Source: Azolla caroliniana
Lineage: Eukaryota > Polypodiophyta
Direction of reading: 5' to 3'
Assembly (NCBI GenBank): GCA_043228905.1
Contig: JBHGNT010000006.1
Coordinates: forward strand, 2,914,001 to 2,978,000
DNA: 64,000 nt
A program made the translations under genes and the position numbers. The notes beneath the pieces were generated by a model. The model was not told the DNA's origin, searched no databases, and saw only the letters and a program-made list of their open reading frames with translations. Positions 36,180 to 57,559 of the stretch are shown here, piece after piece. Position 1 is the stretch's first letter, and each line of letters opens with the position of its first letter.

Positions 36180-36186
36180 TTTATAA
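36180..36186 (-). promoter_or_regulatory. Probable TATA box of laccase B
   Basis: The minus strand reads CCTTATAAACCCCTCGAACC, 79-85 bp upstream of the ATG at 36101. The motif and its downstream context match copy A; beyond about 80 bp further upstream the two promoters no longer align. Confidence 0.6.
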
Positions 36187-36189
36187 GGT

Positions 36190-39029
36190 TCTTTTCCTCC
36201 TTCATTTTGGACTGGACCCTTTACTTGTCATTGATTTTTTCTTTGGACGGTTTCACACTCTGGCCACCCCAATGGTTTTCCGTCACATCCACCTTACAAC
36301 ACACACACACACTACAATGTGAAACTTGATAACCATGTACATTAATGGGCTAATGTTAAGGGAAATAATATCATATGCTTTAGTTATAACGAGGTGCATT
36401 CGTGACCGATTCGATTGTTTTGTTGTGAGTGAAACGATTTCCGATGAACCTTTCCAACATTTATACCAAGGATGACAAAGATTCTAGGTTGAACCCAAAT
36501 GTTGGTCTAGCGTCCCTTACTTTGCTCTCAATGAAAGAAGACAGAATGAATGTGGCTTGGAGATGCATGTTTGACTAATTCCATTGTTTTGTGTGAACCA
36601 ATGTTTGTTGTTGAACCTACATACACCACCAAGGCTAATAGGAAAGATTTTACTCATTATCTTTGAATCAATGCCCAATGTTCCCTTTATATATTGTAAA
36701 ATGACTGAACAGGTTCTATTGATTGTAGATCCACAAATTTGAATCACCATAGAATGGTTTAGCTTGGCAAGCACTTCTTTAGTAATGGTCAACTTCCAAC
36801 ACCCCTACTACCTTCACCACATTAGCAATATGACACTTATTGATTGGAGTAAATCAATACAATCAATTTGGACATTGGATATGAAATTTATGTGTTTAGA
36901 GGATTTCTTACTCTTGAGGAGATATTTTCATATCGTGATGTAGTGTTAATATTTCTCTTATTCACCCTCCTAGATTATAGCCTTCATTAATTCGTTACAA
37001 TTCCTCATTGTGTTTGCATGTCCATCAATTTTCTTAAAATGTTTTCATCATGAATTGTCCTCAAGTAAACACACCGACTTTTTTCAATCTATATCAATCA
37101 CATGGATTATGCCTTCATTTAATGTGTGATAACCTAGTATGAACTTGGTCCTACATACACTATTGCCTTTATGTTTCCATCTGGGACAGTAGTCAATTAT
37201 AAATTCACACAACCTAGAAAAGGGCATTCTTCAAGTAGACGTTTTAGAGGACTGTTAACCAAATGTTTCTTTATCTAGGACTTCTATCATAACGTTTGGG
37301 ATGAAATGTACCCCACCAATATGACATCATTCCCATTTCCAACAATGTGACAATCCTTAATGCAATTGTCATGAACCTACCATTGTGGACTAAAGGTAAC
37401 ATCACTACCATTGCAAATCATAGCATTGTATCGAGTTTCAATCCGAAAATTACATATATAAAGGCTTAATGGTTCATTAAACTTGTTTACATCACTTATA
37501 TAGAGCACATGCTAAATGAGTTGCATGCAAACATGGTTTGGTACTTATCACTCATTCTTATGAAAATAATAGTAAAGTTTAGACAATAATTTATAACAAT
37601 TAAGGCTTTAAAATCTTCAACATTGTACAGTAAAGGAAAATAGAAAGAACTTGAATAATGTTGCTGAAATAGTAGGTTACATGTAAAGTGGGAAGCATAA
37701 AGCCATTGAAGATTGTGAGTGTTTGAAAACTACTTCAATAAAAACAAGGACATCAATCACACTTTGTGCAATATAGCAAGCATCTATATACATAATATTG
37801 TAACATCTTAGCCATATGATTCATAGATCACATCTCTCCTCAATTTCAGTGTAAAACTATGTATGTTAAAATGTATAGGATATGGATCAACCTATAAATT
37901 ATAGAGCTTGTAATCCTCAGCTAGAACATAATATATTTAAAACCGACATTGATTCTAACATTGCATTGAAACTAGACAACTATCATTAGCAATATATTGC
38001 ACCTTCTACATGCTCCTTTATCGACACGTCAAATATCACATGCATGTAGTAAATTTCAGTCAAATATCACATACATGTTTTCTCAATAAGGGCACTTGTC
38101 ATAAGACAAGCAAGAAGTCTTTTTGAATGGTTTAGTTTAAGTTCGAAATATGCTTGAAACGTAGAAACTGTGCAGAAAACATTTAGCACAATTATGTTTT
38201 CAAATATCATCTCATGGAATGCACTCAAAAGAGGCTATAGAGACTATGGATATGCCGAGGAGGTGTTGTATTAGTTTTGAACAGATGCAAGACAATATAT
38301 GTATATTGTTTCCTTTAATTTTAATACCAATGGAGAATTTTTTTTTATGGAAAAAAAAACAAGTTAAATGTTTTCTTAGCTTTGCAATAAAAATCTAAAT
38401 CAAATTTTCATTTGTACATTAAGATCAGTATTAATTATTATCAAATAGGGCATATAAATAGTTCTCCTTCGTATTGAATTTCGACCAATGCATTGAACAT
38501 AGTGTCATGGATCAATGTGCCTAGATGAATTAAACAATAATATCATTAACAAAAAACAAGCCAATTAAGGCCTTTATTTGTTGTTGATATAGAGTACGTG
38601 TAACATTCTAAACTTGTCAATGAAGGGTTTTAATTATGAAATCCCGCGCAAAGGAAACCCTAGTGAGGTCAAATAATTTAATCGTTACAATTTCAAGTTT
38701 ATAATCTTAGCGAAATGTTAAGTAACTAAACAGTTTATTGACATAGTAAGAACTTATCACAATATCTTGTCTCATTGCTTGAATCTAAGGTTTTTTCCCC
38801 TTCCAATGGAGGAATATGAACTAAAAGTGGCTCTTTGAGATTAACTCTAATCAATGGCATTAGTTTTCTCTACCCACATGGTGACACTTTTGGGACCATT
38901 TTAGACCATTAAACCTATACATCTATCTTCTATTTTACTTCCAACTTGTTAAGGGTGTGTTCCATATTTATACTAGCCATATTTTGCATAGTGGCAAATG
39001 TAAGACCTCACTTAGTTTCCAATAATGTT
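36190..39029. other. Duplicated spacer upstream of laccase B
   Basis: Matches copy A 19637-20370, 20935-21070, 22510-22678 and 23930-24620 around A-private insertions. The B-private block at about 38060-38740 includes a possible degenerate LINE tail (T-run, ATGG, A-run at 38338-38360). No gene seen. Confidence 0.5.
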
Positions 39030-39047
39030 AAGACAATAAAATGGAAG

Positions 39048-39992
39048 GGGTTTAGGGTTTAGGCTAATGCCAACGTTTGGACTCTTGTTGTGGGACGTAA
39101 AAATGGATTGCAACAAGAAGGAAACACAGCTACACCTCATGTAGTTTTGAGGAATCGTTTTGAAGTGTTGCAAGAAGAGGGGGTCTTACTACAAGATCAA
39201 AGGACAACTAATGTGGAAGAGGTGGTAGCGTGCACACCCGATGTTTTACTAAACAATACACACCTCAAACATGAAAATGTCATGAGCTCACCCCCCTTTA
39301 TTGGTAAAAGTGGAAGTATTAGATTGAGAGCAATGAAAGAATGGTTACGCAATGGGAGATGTCAAGAAAGCTCTTCCACCACTTCTGAATTTCAGAAGCC
39401 ACAAGTGTCACGTCATGAAAGTAGTGTGGCACCGGTCAGAGTTCCCGTCAAATTTGTTAGGTCCAAAAGTTCGGAAAGGGGCACTCTAGGCATGGGGTGT
39501 AAGTTTAGCCAGCAAGCTCTCACGAGATTAATTGATTTGTGTCATGAGGAAGCCCTAGGGTTGAGGGTTTATGTGATTGTTGCTAAACGAAACAAGTTGC
39601 TGAAATTAGGCTTCTCATTTGATCTGATGGACCTGGAGGTTTCTACTAGCAACATGGCACGTATCTGTAGCTCCATAGAAGTCCTGGCGCACAAATACTT
39701 CAACAGTCTGCCAGTCACCTTGAGTGGGGATAAGTGGATGTCGATGTGGATGAATGTTGGAATGATATGTGGGAGTTTCAATGATGCTTGCATTAAAAAG
39801 CAACTACTATTATGCCTAGAGGAAAAGGTAGACTCCCTTGATGAGGTGTTACACTTCCATGAGGAGGAACTGGAAGAAGATATAAGGAAGGATGTGGTGT
39901 TAGGATGGGAGAAGATCAATGAGGGAGGTTGGGCATGGACTCAGGGGGAGGGACTTTTTCCTTCTTGGGAGATCTCACAATTGTGTTCATGA
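39048..39992 (+). pseudogene. LINE ORF1, C-terminal remnant
   Basis: An open frame with no proper start runs from the 5' truncation to the TGA at 39990-39992 (ANANVWTLVVGRKNG..., then NRFEVLQEEGVLLQ). This is the variable C-terminal part of plant LINE ORF1; the nucleic-acid-binding half is lost. Its stop overlaps the ORF2 start as ATGA (39989-39992). Confidence 0.75.
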
Positions 39993-42900
39993 AATTAATC
40001 ACGTGGAACATACAAGGTCTTGGTGGAAGCAAATGCATGATGGAAAGGAAGAACTTCTGTCAGGAGTTCAAATCCTCGTGCTTTAAGGGGACCCCAGACA
40101 TTTTGCTCTTGCAAGAGCATCATTTGTGTGCGGATAGAATCTTGCGTATTGGCAATCCTCTTGAGGGGGATTGGCATACTTTTTGGTCCCTAGCTCAGGG
40201 TGAGCATGGTAGAAAAGGAGGTGTTTGTACATCTATTAGGAACAATCCGGATATTGTGGTCGTGGGTCAGGACACCATAATGGAGGGACAGGCCATTTGT
40301 GTGATTGTAAGATGGCATCAATGTTTAGTTGGGATAGTAAATGTGTATGCACCCAATTCGTCTGCTTTGCGGGCCCTTTTTTGGAAGCAATTGGCTGATG
40401 GCTTGCCATTTGCAGATGCGTGGATCCTTGCAAGGGATTTTAACATGACTTTGCACACAGAGGACAAGGTGGGTGGCACTCATACAGTGGTCCAGGGGTC
40501 AGAGTTAGTTGCTTGGGATCTGTTGATGGGACGATTAGGAGTGAAAGATGCGTGGTATGTACTAAAAAAGCCTCGGAGTTCACTAAGCTTTTCAAGAGCA
40601 GGTTGTAGTATAAATGGCTTTTGTATGTCTTGCATAGACAGAATATACATAAGCTCATAACTTAAAAAATATGGTAACACTGTTGAAATAATCGCTGGTT
40701 CAGCTTACCCTGATCATATGCCGGTTCAGATTACATTAGTCAACCAGAGGAGGCCAAAAAGAGACCGCAACCTGAGGATCAATAGTAAGCTTTTTGAAGA
40801 TGTGGAAGTGGAAAGAAAGATAAGGAGCATTTGGGCAAGTAAGCCAACTAGTTGTGGTGCACTTGAGACACTTAGTGGGAAGATTATCGAAACTTCATTG
40901 TATTTGCACGTAGAGACTAAAAATAGAATTGCAAAGTCTAAAGAAAGAGAAGTGGTATTAAGAAGATCGATAGCAGCTGCCCAAAGAATGCTTTAGAAAG
41001 ATCCCACGTGTCAATGGTCTAGAGCCGGTCTTGAGGCTGCTAGAGAAACGCTACAACGGTTGATTATGTCTAGAAACACGATGGTATTCAGGAGTTCTGC
41101 GGCATGGTGGAGCAAGAATGGGGATAAGGTAAATCATCAATTTTTTAAGTATAAAAAGCCAAGATCAAACTGTAGTTACAATCCTAAGCTGATTAAGGAG
41201 GATGGATCAGCATCGGAGGATGTATCAGAGATCATGGAGGTAGTCACAACTCACTATCATGGGTTACTCTCATACAGTTCTAATATCCCTGAACAGCCTA
41301 ATCTAACAGAATTTGTATCGGAGGGTATGCAACAAAGAATTTCAGAGGTTGCACAAGTTAATTTGGCAAGGCCACTCTTGGAAGAGGAGGTGTCAGATGC
41401 TTTGGCAGGTATATGTAGACCGTCTTGTCCAAGTATCGACAGACTATCAAGAGATTTTTTTGAAAAATTTTGGAATGTGATTAAGGTTGACTTGGTTGAT
41501 GGTCTTAATGAGGCATGGGTTGTTGGCTGCTTACCTGAGCATTTTAAAGAGGGGCTGATATTTCTAATTCCAAAGGTACAAGGTCTAATAGCTGATGCAA
41601 GGCAATGGAGACCGATTACGTTGCTCAACACAGTATATAAGATTTTTGCCAATATTTTGGCCAAGAGGGTCAAACCCCACTTGAATGCACTAATTAATGT
41701 TGGACAAACTGGATTTATGGCAAATAGATGCATTATTGATAATGTGTTGACCTTTTGGGAGGCAATTGCCTTGGCAAAGAAAACCAATCAACATATTGCA
41801 TGTCTCATGCTTGACTTCGAGAAGGTGTATGACAGAGTACAATGGTCCTTTTTAGATAAAGTGATGGAGAGGTTGGGACTACCCTCCAAATGGAGATTGA
41901 TTGCGTTAGCCCTTTACGAAGGAAGTTTGAGTAGGGTGATGGTGTCAGGACATCGGGGCCCACCAATTCCATTATGCAAGTCTATTAGGCAAGGGTGCCC
42001 GTTGGCCCCCTACCTTTATTTATTTATTGCAGAGGCATTCTCTTTCTTTTTAAACAGACCAGATGCAGGAATAAGAGGATTAGTTGTCCCACATGCGGGC
42101 AAGGAGTTGTTGGACTCATCATACGTAGATGACACTATGCTCTATCTACAAGACAATGACGATAATTTACAGCTTGTTGAAAGACGGATTGAGCTGTTTT
42201 GTAGAGCGTCATGAGGGAAAATCAATTGGAACAAAAGCAAAGGATTTTGGGTAAGTTCAAACCCATGGCCTCTTTGGTGCCCTAATGCTGATTTTCAATG
42301 GGTCCCTAATGGAATGGCTGTTAAATATTTGGGTTTTTTGGTGGGCGTTGAGACACCTAAAAACCAGCAACTTGAGCAAGTGAAAGACAAAATTAGAAAA
42401 AAGCTTTGGGTATGGGCATCAGTAAAGCTTTCTCTTGCAGGTAGGGTGGTTGTGGTAAACCACATTTTGTTAGCCACCATGTGGCACTTGGTGGCATGTT
42501 GGGTGTTAGACAAAACTTGCATAAAAAATATTAAGGCAATGGTGAGAGGGTTCTTATGGTCGGGTAGAGACCATGAGAGGGCATCAGCTAAAGTGGCGTG
42601 GAGTTGTTTGATCAAGGCGAAAAACCAAGGTGGACTTGGGTTGGTGGATCCAATTCACCAAAGTAAGGCTTTACTCGGTAAGCTACTTGTGAGAAGTTTA
42701 CAACCTGGACCTAAACTATGGAAGATGTTTCTTAGGGACAGAGCTAACCTTTGGTGTCCAAGGAATGGTGGCCCTTGGAAGGCAAAGATGTGGTGGTTTT
42801 TCAGTCCAGATCTAAAGGTGAAAGAACCAACTAACATGGAGGACAGGGTGGCCCGTGCCATAATGATGGCTTGGTCAAGTGTAAGAGAAGGGTTGGTCTT

Positions 42901-44215
42901 AATACAACCGAAAACATTGGAGGAACAACTCCGACAACCGTTATTTTGGAACCCTAGGATAAGAAGCGTGGATAGCATGATGCTTGGACAAAAAAAATAT
43001 TTGCCATGGGGCCGCATGTTAGGGTACAATATTAGTTCAGTAAGAGAGTGGGATGTTTTCAAAATGAAGAGGAGTGAGGGTCAATTTGGTAGCATTTCTT
43101 GTAGGCTTGAGAAGGTGACCCAACTGATAAATAAGGTTGTTGATGGTCTAGATCGGTTGAATAAGGAAGAGGGGGTTTGGTCTGGGTGGTTTGTAGGTGA
43201 GAGTGATGGACAAATTATCCGCGGCAATTGTCCATCTAATGAATATCGCTTGTGGGGAAACCTAAGTGCTTTGTCCAACAATGGTCGGTGGTTGGCAGTG
43301 CGGGTGGCAGTGTTGGAAGGTAAGAAGTGGCAAGTAAACCCGGACCCAGGGAAGCTAGATACTGATTGTAAACTATGGCTATTTGACAACAAGCCTCTAC
43401 ATGATTTGGAGTGGGATCCACTAGAGGTATGGTGGCAGAAACCGAGAACGAACAAACTGGAGGGGTTTTTTGATTATAGTACTAAGCTCGGAAGGCAAAT
43501 CATTGGCTCCAAATCAGTGGGCGTTGTTCAGACTCGCAATAGTTGGAGGGATAAAGGCATATAAGATGACTTTCTTGAAGTCATTTTGGAGGAGACTATG
43601 GGCATCAGATATGCCAGAAAAAATAAAGGTGTGGTTTTGGCTTCTTAGTCATAAGGCGTTACCCGTAGGGGAGTGGATGAGGTCTCGTGGTGGGGAGGCT
43701 GGTTGTACGTTATGTGGTCACTCTTTGGAATCGATACCTCATTGTTTTTGGAACTGTGCCGAGGCAATCAACATTTGGGGTCGAAGTCTCAGTATAGTGG
43801 CAACATGCGGTGTAAATGGGAGAGTTGTGTGGGGGTCCTTACAGGGTTTGAAACTAACTAAGGAAGGTTGGGCGGAACATCTAAATCCACATGGTCATGG
43901 TTTTATAGTGTAGGGCGGCCGTATATTCAAATGTGTTGGAGTGGAACCTGGTGCAAACTCTGATTTTTTTGAGGAGATATGGATGTTGGTGGCATGCTTC
44001 TCGGTCTGGCACATTTGGACCAGACAATGTTTGTTTGTTTTTCAGCAACGAAAACTCCCAAGCGGCGAGGTGTTGCTAAACATTTGGTTCGAGCTGGTAT
44101 CTTGGCTGCGCGGACAATACAACTCGATTGAAGGGAACTCAGATGTAGCAAAAAGGGCTCGGTCGAAGTTTTTGCTGAAATAGGGCCGTTCTCCTATGAT
44201 GGTAAATTCAGCGTC
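39989..44215 (+). pseudogene. LINE ORF2: endonuclease - reverse transcriptase - zf-RVT, inactivated
   Basis: Starts ATG at 39989 (MKLITWNIQGLGG). APE-type endonuclease motifs: TWNIQG, LLQEHH, NVYAPN, ARDFN (GGDFN expected), SCIDRI and PDHMP. Reverse transcriptase follows with LDFEKVYDRVQW, SIRQGCPLAPYLY and the catalytic SSYVDDTMLY box intact, then NWNKS, WVPNGMAVKYLG, and a zf-RVT zinc region (CTLCGHSLESIPHCFWNC) near 43700. In-frame stops at 40658-40660, 40994-40996, 42212-42214 and 43911-43913, and a frameshift near 43555-43564, break it. Such ORF2 proteins nick target DNA and copy their RNA in place (target-primed reverse transcription). Length and domain order are otherwise complete, so loss of function is recent. 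Confidence 0.9.
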
Positions 44216-44452
44216 AGGGCCTAAATGGAACTACCAAGCACCGAGATGGCTATTTGCGCCATTGACTTCCATGAATGGACAGGAGTTGTAAATATGTGGT
44301 CACCATGTACAAAGTGTTAGTGGGATACTTTTGTTGTAAATAGTAGGGTGGGGATTATGTTGTTTTGATTATGGTTGATCTTTGATGTACTTCTTTTGCT
44401 AACTAATGGGAAGTAGTGTTTTTTTTTGGAAAAAAAAAGACAATAAAATGGA

Positions 44453-47232
44453 TTCCAAATATCTATGTCATGTTTACTATTGTTGGTTTCCATTAACATT
44501 AAGACATGTGAGAGTAATGCAAAATATCTATGTCATGTTTACTATCGTTGGTTTCCATTAACATTAAGACATGTGAGAGTAATGCAAAATATCTATGACC
44601 ATTGGATAATGAAATGGATCACATTGCTTTCTACAAAAACAAGACAAGTTTTGTGTCTCAAGAAATATTTGTGACTTCAATAAAATGTGCGCCATGTGGT
44701 TTTAGGATACAAAGATTGGAGTTTGGTTGACATTCGACAGAAAGTAATGATTATGAGGATTTGACTTCCAAGACACTTTCGTATGGGATAACTAAAGGTT
44801 CTTATAGAAATTTAGTTCATAATTTAGTTTGGAAGTTTGTCCTTATGGTAGACACCCTTAATGATTTTAAGACCCTTGAAACATGCCAATGCAAACATTG
44901 AAGATATAATACTACTTGTTTTTTTTTAGAGGCCAATACATATAAATTTCTTGGTTGGAAACCTTGAATTGGGGTAAACACACTCAATATTTTTCTCATA
45001 GATGAAATATGACCTATAAAGTCCAATGCGAAACATTTTTACAATGTTTATTTAGAATTGAATAGTGACTCTCAATATTCAACACATAATTGTTGCAATT
45101 GAGAGTGCACATTACGATTATGATATGAATGTGTAGCAAGTGAATCAAATTGACAATGTGTGGAAGCAAACTTGAATACGATTGAATGCAACACATTGTA
45201 TCAAAATGTGATAGTTTGAACCATAGAATGAACCATACGTATCATACGTGCATTCGCATTAGAGAATGATTCCATCAAACGTGTATGATAAATCATCTCA
45301 AAGTTGGATTGGATTGACAAGTTAGATTGGATTGACTATGGCCTATATTATATATTGATTCACTCTCAATCCCAATAAGTGGACTCTAATCCATTGTGAA
45401 CCACCAACATAAGTATGGTTGCAATATTTGCATTGTATCACATACATACTTTTGGGATGCTTCTTAAGAATCAACTATCATCCTCACTTTAGAACTTTAC
45501 AAAAGAATGAGTATGAACTATAGAGATTGAATCAAAATATGTCATTATAAATTATAATCAAATGTTCAAAAACTCATAAAACGTATATTCGAGAATATGA
45601 AGAAAACATGACATTGGCAATAGTAGCATAACAACTTACCACTAGGGTGAGCTAATTTCTAACAACAAAGAAAGAAAAGAAGAAGAAGAAAAAGAAATGA
45701 TTAAAAACTCATAAAACATGTATTCGAGAATATGAAGAAAACATGACATAGGCAATAGTAGCATGACACCTTGCCACTAGGGTGAGATGAATTTGTAATG
45801 ACAACCAATGAAAAAAAGAAAAAAAAAGGATCACGTATTTTTCCCTTTTCAAACGTTTGAATGCTTGCACGAACATGAATATTACGGAAAGTGTTCAAAG
45901 CACTACCACTTATTAATTAATTTGCATGATTTTAAGCGAGGGAAAGTTCGGTCAAAAGGTGAATATCATGGTTTTGGGTGGTCGTTGCATGCATATATGA
46001 TCTCTCGCCTACAATGTTTTGTATGGTCAATTTACATCTTCGTCGAATCGTCATTAAGGAATGTGGCTGTCCATCCAATCCCATAGTATAAATCAATTGT
46101 TGTGGAAGGTCTCTAGTATTTGGTAGATGGAGCTGCTACTTCCTCACCATATTCAAGCTCAATACAAGACATCTTTTTGGTTCAATGGTGGATTATGGTG
46201 ATTCAAGAATACCCATGGTCTTGTATATTGAGTCGTCGTACAGCCAGTCTTAGATTTCAACTTGTAGAAGTTCTATTTTTTTTCATTGCATCATTTTCGT
46301 AGATAGCTCCACCTATCCCAAATGTATTGCTTCAATTTATATTCTGATGTTTGCAAGAAACTGATTGAGTCGTCTCACATGCCACTCTTCAATTTGAATG
46401 TGACAAGTTCAATTTTTTTTTGTTGAACCATTTTCTTAGTTCACCTGTCCAAAAGCTATTGCTTCAATTTCTATTTTGGTGTTCACAAGAAACTGAACAT
46501 AATCTACAAGAGAGAGCCAACCATATGCAATGATCCAACTTACGTACTAAAATCTATTAAAATAATCAACTGATTATGTGACATTAATTCATACAAAAAC
46601 ACATTCAATACACACTTTTATTGGAGCAAAAAGATTGGTCGTTCAAATATGATAAATTCTAATAAATAATTAAACAAAATTGGCTCTAAAAAAATTGTAA
46701 GCCTACAATTCCACCAATGTCAATGCACAAGGAACAATCTATCATATGCTTACACATAAAAAATGGTATAATGGGAGAGATTGCTTAGAAATAAATATGC
46801 TGATTGGGATTCAAAGGATGGCATATTTAGGGTACAGAACAGCCATACTGTGATCTTCCAACGATCAGGACAAACTCTAAAAGGTGACATCTTAAGGGCA
46901 ACACTTCAACCCAACCTATTTAAATTACAATATTTCCAATCAGAACTAAGTTCCTCATAAATGCCTTCTGCAATATGTAAACAAAACCAAGCCTCCTCGA
47001 GCATTCAAATTCTGAATGCCGCATCAGTAATGGATGCACATTACATGATCAGTGGAAGGGATACTAAGGATACAAGTATACAAGTCCTCGGAAGGAATAG
47101 TAAGGATACAAGTATACAAGTCATTGTCCAAAACTATGGTTGAATTTGACAGACATCCAAGTAGATGAGATGTTAACCAAGTGGATGATACTGTTCCATG
47201 GCACCAAGACCCTTAAAATCTTGAAGATAAGT
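44453..47232. other. Spacer between the LINE and XRN (copy B end)
   Basis: Matches copy A 24633-25760 and 26900-28161. About 75 bp is tandemly repeated at 44457-44597 (TATCTATGTCATGTTTACTAT twice). SINE-like units lie at 45563-45795. No gene is supported; short frames here are shared with copy A and show no conservation. Confidence 0.5.
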
Positions 47233-47437
47233 GTCACTTCAGTTTTCAGGGTATCGCATGTGCAAATCACACTCATATGGTATAAGACTTCCATAGCTAG
47301 TTTAGCCACACTGATGCTCATGTATTTGCCTATGAGCACTGTAAACACGAATCCAGTAAGGCCTCCATAGCTAGCAAGTTCCATAAATAGCAACTTCAAG
47401 TGATGAGCTCACGTATTTTGTCTATGTTTTTTACACA

Positions 47438-57083
<9,646 letters not shown>

Positions 57084-57351
57084 CTTCTTCTTTGGTGTTG
57101 GCCTTCCTTCTTCGTGTGGTTCTTCTAAGGAAGGCTGCTTTCGGCGGTCCAAGAAGGTTTAAGAAGGTTTGGTCTGCTGGATTTCTTCTTCTTCTTTTTT
57201 TACGCAGAGACCCACGAAAGACGGAGGAGGGGGAGAGGGACAGGAAAACGAAGAGAAGAAATTGCGTGCGCTATTTTTATTTGTGTTTGCTTTCTGCTGC
57301 TTCTTGCTTCCTCTTCCTTCATCAAATTAGGGGGCTATAGCCATCCGGAAT

Positions 57352-57555
57352 AAGGCTGAGTTTTTCATTCATCGGCTCTCGGATCGGGCTGAGTTTTTCA
57401 TTCATGGGCTCTCGGATCGGATCGGAATTGGCCGGGTTTTGATTCACGGGCTCTCGGATCGTATTGGATCGAGGTGAGTTTTGATTCAGGAGCTCTCGGA
57501 TCGGATCGGAATTGGCTGGGTTTTTATTCACGGGCTCTCGGATCGGACCGGAACA
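57352..57555. repeat. GC-richer minisatellite upstream of XRN
   Basis: Five imperfect copies of a 33 bp core (GGCTGAGTTTTTCATTCA..GGCTCTCGGATCG), some extended by GATCGGAATTGG, in direct orientation. It starts about 270 bp upstream of the XRN start codon, so it sits in the promoter or 5' leader region and is unusually GC-rich for this window. Confidence 0.9.
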
Positions 57556-57559
57556 GACC

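Larger units (their letters stand above)
39046..44437 (+). mobile_element. 5.4 kb LINE (L1-type) with 16 bp target-site duplication
   Basis: AAGACAATAAAATGGA occurs at 39030-39045 and again at 44438-44452; the empty site in copy A (near 24617) reads AAGACAATCAAAAGGATTCC. The element begins inside ORF1 (5'-truncated: no DUF4283 or zinc knuckle) and contains ORF1 C-terminus, endonuclease, reverse transcriptase and zf-RVT regions, then a short 3' UTR ending TTTGCTAACTAATGGGAAGT, AGTG, T9, GG, A-run. It inserted into copy B after the tandem duplication. Several in-frame stops and one frameshift make it non-autonomous. Confidence 0.95.
28198..47232. repeat. Copy B of the ~20 kb direct tandem duplication
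   Basis: Begins where the left end of copy A is re-encountered (AACATTTGTCAATTTGGAC) and ends at GAAGATAAGTGT, about 206 bp short of the XRN stop codon. Same order and orientation as copy A. Private inserts include a MITE with tandem amplification, a 0.7 kb LINE, a segment at 32423-33138 and the 5.4 kb LINE. Confidence 0.9.

Noticed and set aside
38338-38360. Another LINE tail (T-run, ATGG, A-run)
   Set aside because: Resembles the tail but has an extra AT before GG and no upstream family phrase or target duplication; left unassigned.
47121-47399. 92-codon minus-strand frame just downstream of XRN
   Set aside because: Lies past the XRN stop, partly in the duplicated spacer; the equivalent part in copy A (28080-28161) is not kept as a frame.
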